From assembly GCF_008016455.1 (NCBI RefSeq), contig NZ_SAXU01000001.1, positions 1,860,001-1,924,000 of the forward strand: a stretch of DNA of 64,000 bases. Direction: 5' to 3'. A program made the translations under genes and the position numbers. This DNA is from Brachyspira aalborgi. Lineage in GTDB: Bacteria > Spirochaetota > Brachyspiria > Brachyspirales > Brachyspiraceae. Each line of letters starts with the position of its first letter. Within the stretch, counting starts at the first letter, position 1. Under the pieces are notes generated by a model. The model did no database searches. It was not told where the DNA came from and saw only the letters and a program-made list of their open reading frames with translations. Shown here in pieces: positions 63,519 through 64,000 of this stretch.

Positions 63519-64000
63519 ATGCCATTCCCATTAATACCAGTAATTATAGTTGCCTCTAGTGTTTTAGTTGGTGGGACTATAATTGGAACTATAGTATATA
63601 ATATAGGTAGAGCTAAAGTTAAAGTAAAGCCAGCTAACTATAAAGATAAAGCAGATGTTACTATTTTATTCATTGGAGAAACCGAAGCAGGAAAAGATAC
63701 GGTTATAGAATTAATAAAAACTCGCAAGTTTTTAGAAAAGCATGAAAAAACTCCAGCATTTAATACTATAGCAGCCACAATAAGTTATAAATCTAATACT
63801 ATAGCGATAGGAAACGCAACTACAGACATTAATTATAAAGATAAAATTAAAATAAAAATTATTAATACAAGCGGTTCAGAACATAGTTTGGAAGACACTG
63901 AGAAAGCGAAAAAACTTTCTCATGATATTAGATGTTATATATTTGACGCAAGAGATTTTTATAATGTTGAAAATATAAAATTTGGCATACAAAATACTAT
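63519..64000 (+). CDS. P-loop GTPase-like membrane protein, 5' part only
   Basis: The open frame has no stop before the window end (160 codons seen). An N-terminal hydrophobic helix (about 4-28) anchors it. A Walker A motif GETEAGKDT is at 53-61, and INTSGSE near 118 stands where a GTPase G3 (DxxG) would be, with Asn replacing Asp. Codon use is CpG-poor compared with core genes. It could be an interferon-inducible- or dynamin-like accessory GTPase; the family cannot be fixed without the C-terminus. Confidence 0.6.
   Translation, partial: MPFPLIPVIIVASSVLVGGTIIGTIVYNIGRAKVKVKPANYKDKADVTILFIGETEAGKDTVIELIKTRKFLEKHEKTPAFNTIAATISYKSNTIAIGNATTDINYKDKIKIKIINTSGSEHSLEDTEKAKKLSHDIRCYIFDARDFYNVENIKFGIQNT

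Noticed and set aside
1-64000. Search for insertion sequences, integrases, prophage structural genes, rRNA and CRISPR arrays
   Set aside because: No transposase, recombinase, capsid or tail genes, no rRNA-like stretch and no regularly spaced repeats were seen.

Overview
The window is very AT-rich and reads like a chromosomal segment of a spirochaete. Brachyspira is my best guess, from base composition, lipoprotein-style signal peptides, abundant TPR proteins and the gene repertoire. This is an inference; no 16S or marker search was possible. Genes lie close together on both strands. Many have good sigma-70-type promoters (TTGACA, 16-17 bp, TATAAT).

Layout. 1-4.7 kb: an AsmA/TamB-like envelope protein cut by the left edge, a PTS IIA/IIB pair without IIC, a short RNase R-like exonuclease and a CYTH protein. 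4.9-11.7 kb: a near-complete histidine operon, hisG(short)-hisD-[degraded gap]-hisC-hisB-hisH-hisA-hisF-hisIE. The missing histinol-phosphate phosphatase step is supplied by a PHP-type hisK at 17.5 kb. 11.8-27 kb: housekeeping and envelope genes: M17 aminopeptidase, OmpA-like lipoprotein, pyruvate phosphate dikinase with a histone-like basic tail, thioesterase, acetyltransferase, L,D-transpeptidase, CreD-like protein, RuvB, a broken M23 peptidase gene and an orphan adenine methyltransferase. 27.2-30 kb: a large accessory membrane protein preceded by a pentanucleotide-repeat element. 30.2-37.1 kb: a purine operon on the minus strand (purO-purH(AICARFT only)-purD-purL). 37.4-39.9 kb: an accessory block with an OmpA/LHH-nuclease polymorphic toxin, a SUKH-type immunity protein, and an Abi_2 (AbiD/AbiF-like) gene with a hairpin at the predicted 5' end of its transcript. 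40-47.7 kb: MgtC, a SWIM protein, a purine permease, exonuclease III, STAS, YggT and TPR/Sel1 proteins. 48-55.5 kb: a pentapeptide-repeat membrane protein and a minus-strand cluster of zinc-ribbon, TerB-like, CsgG/ankyrin and LPP20-like envelope proteins, preceded by a second pentanucleotide-repeat element. 55.9-64 kb: mutS, a KDG kinase, a very acidic TPR protein, tRNA-Met(CAT), tRNA-Lys(CTT) and the start of a P-loop GTPase-like gene cut by the right edge.

The most interesting signals are these. (1) The toxin-immunity pair, whose nuclease half and immunity gene lack the CpG-containing codons of the native genes. (2) Two copies of a promoter plus pentanucleotide-repeat leader element, each upstream of an accessory gene. 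(3) The structured RNA ahead of the Abi gene. (4) The H1-like tail on PPDK. (5) A lesioned M23 gene and a frameshifted lipoprotein signal peptide. I saw no CRISPR array, insertion sequence, rRNA or integrase.
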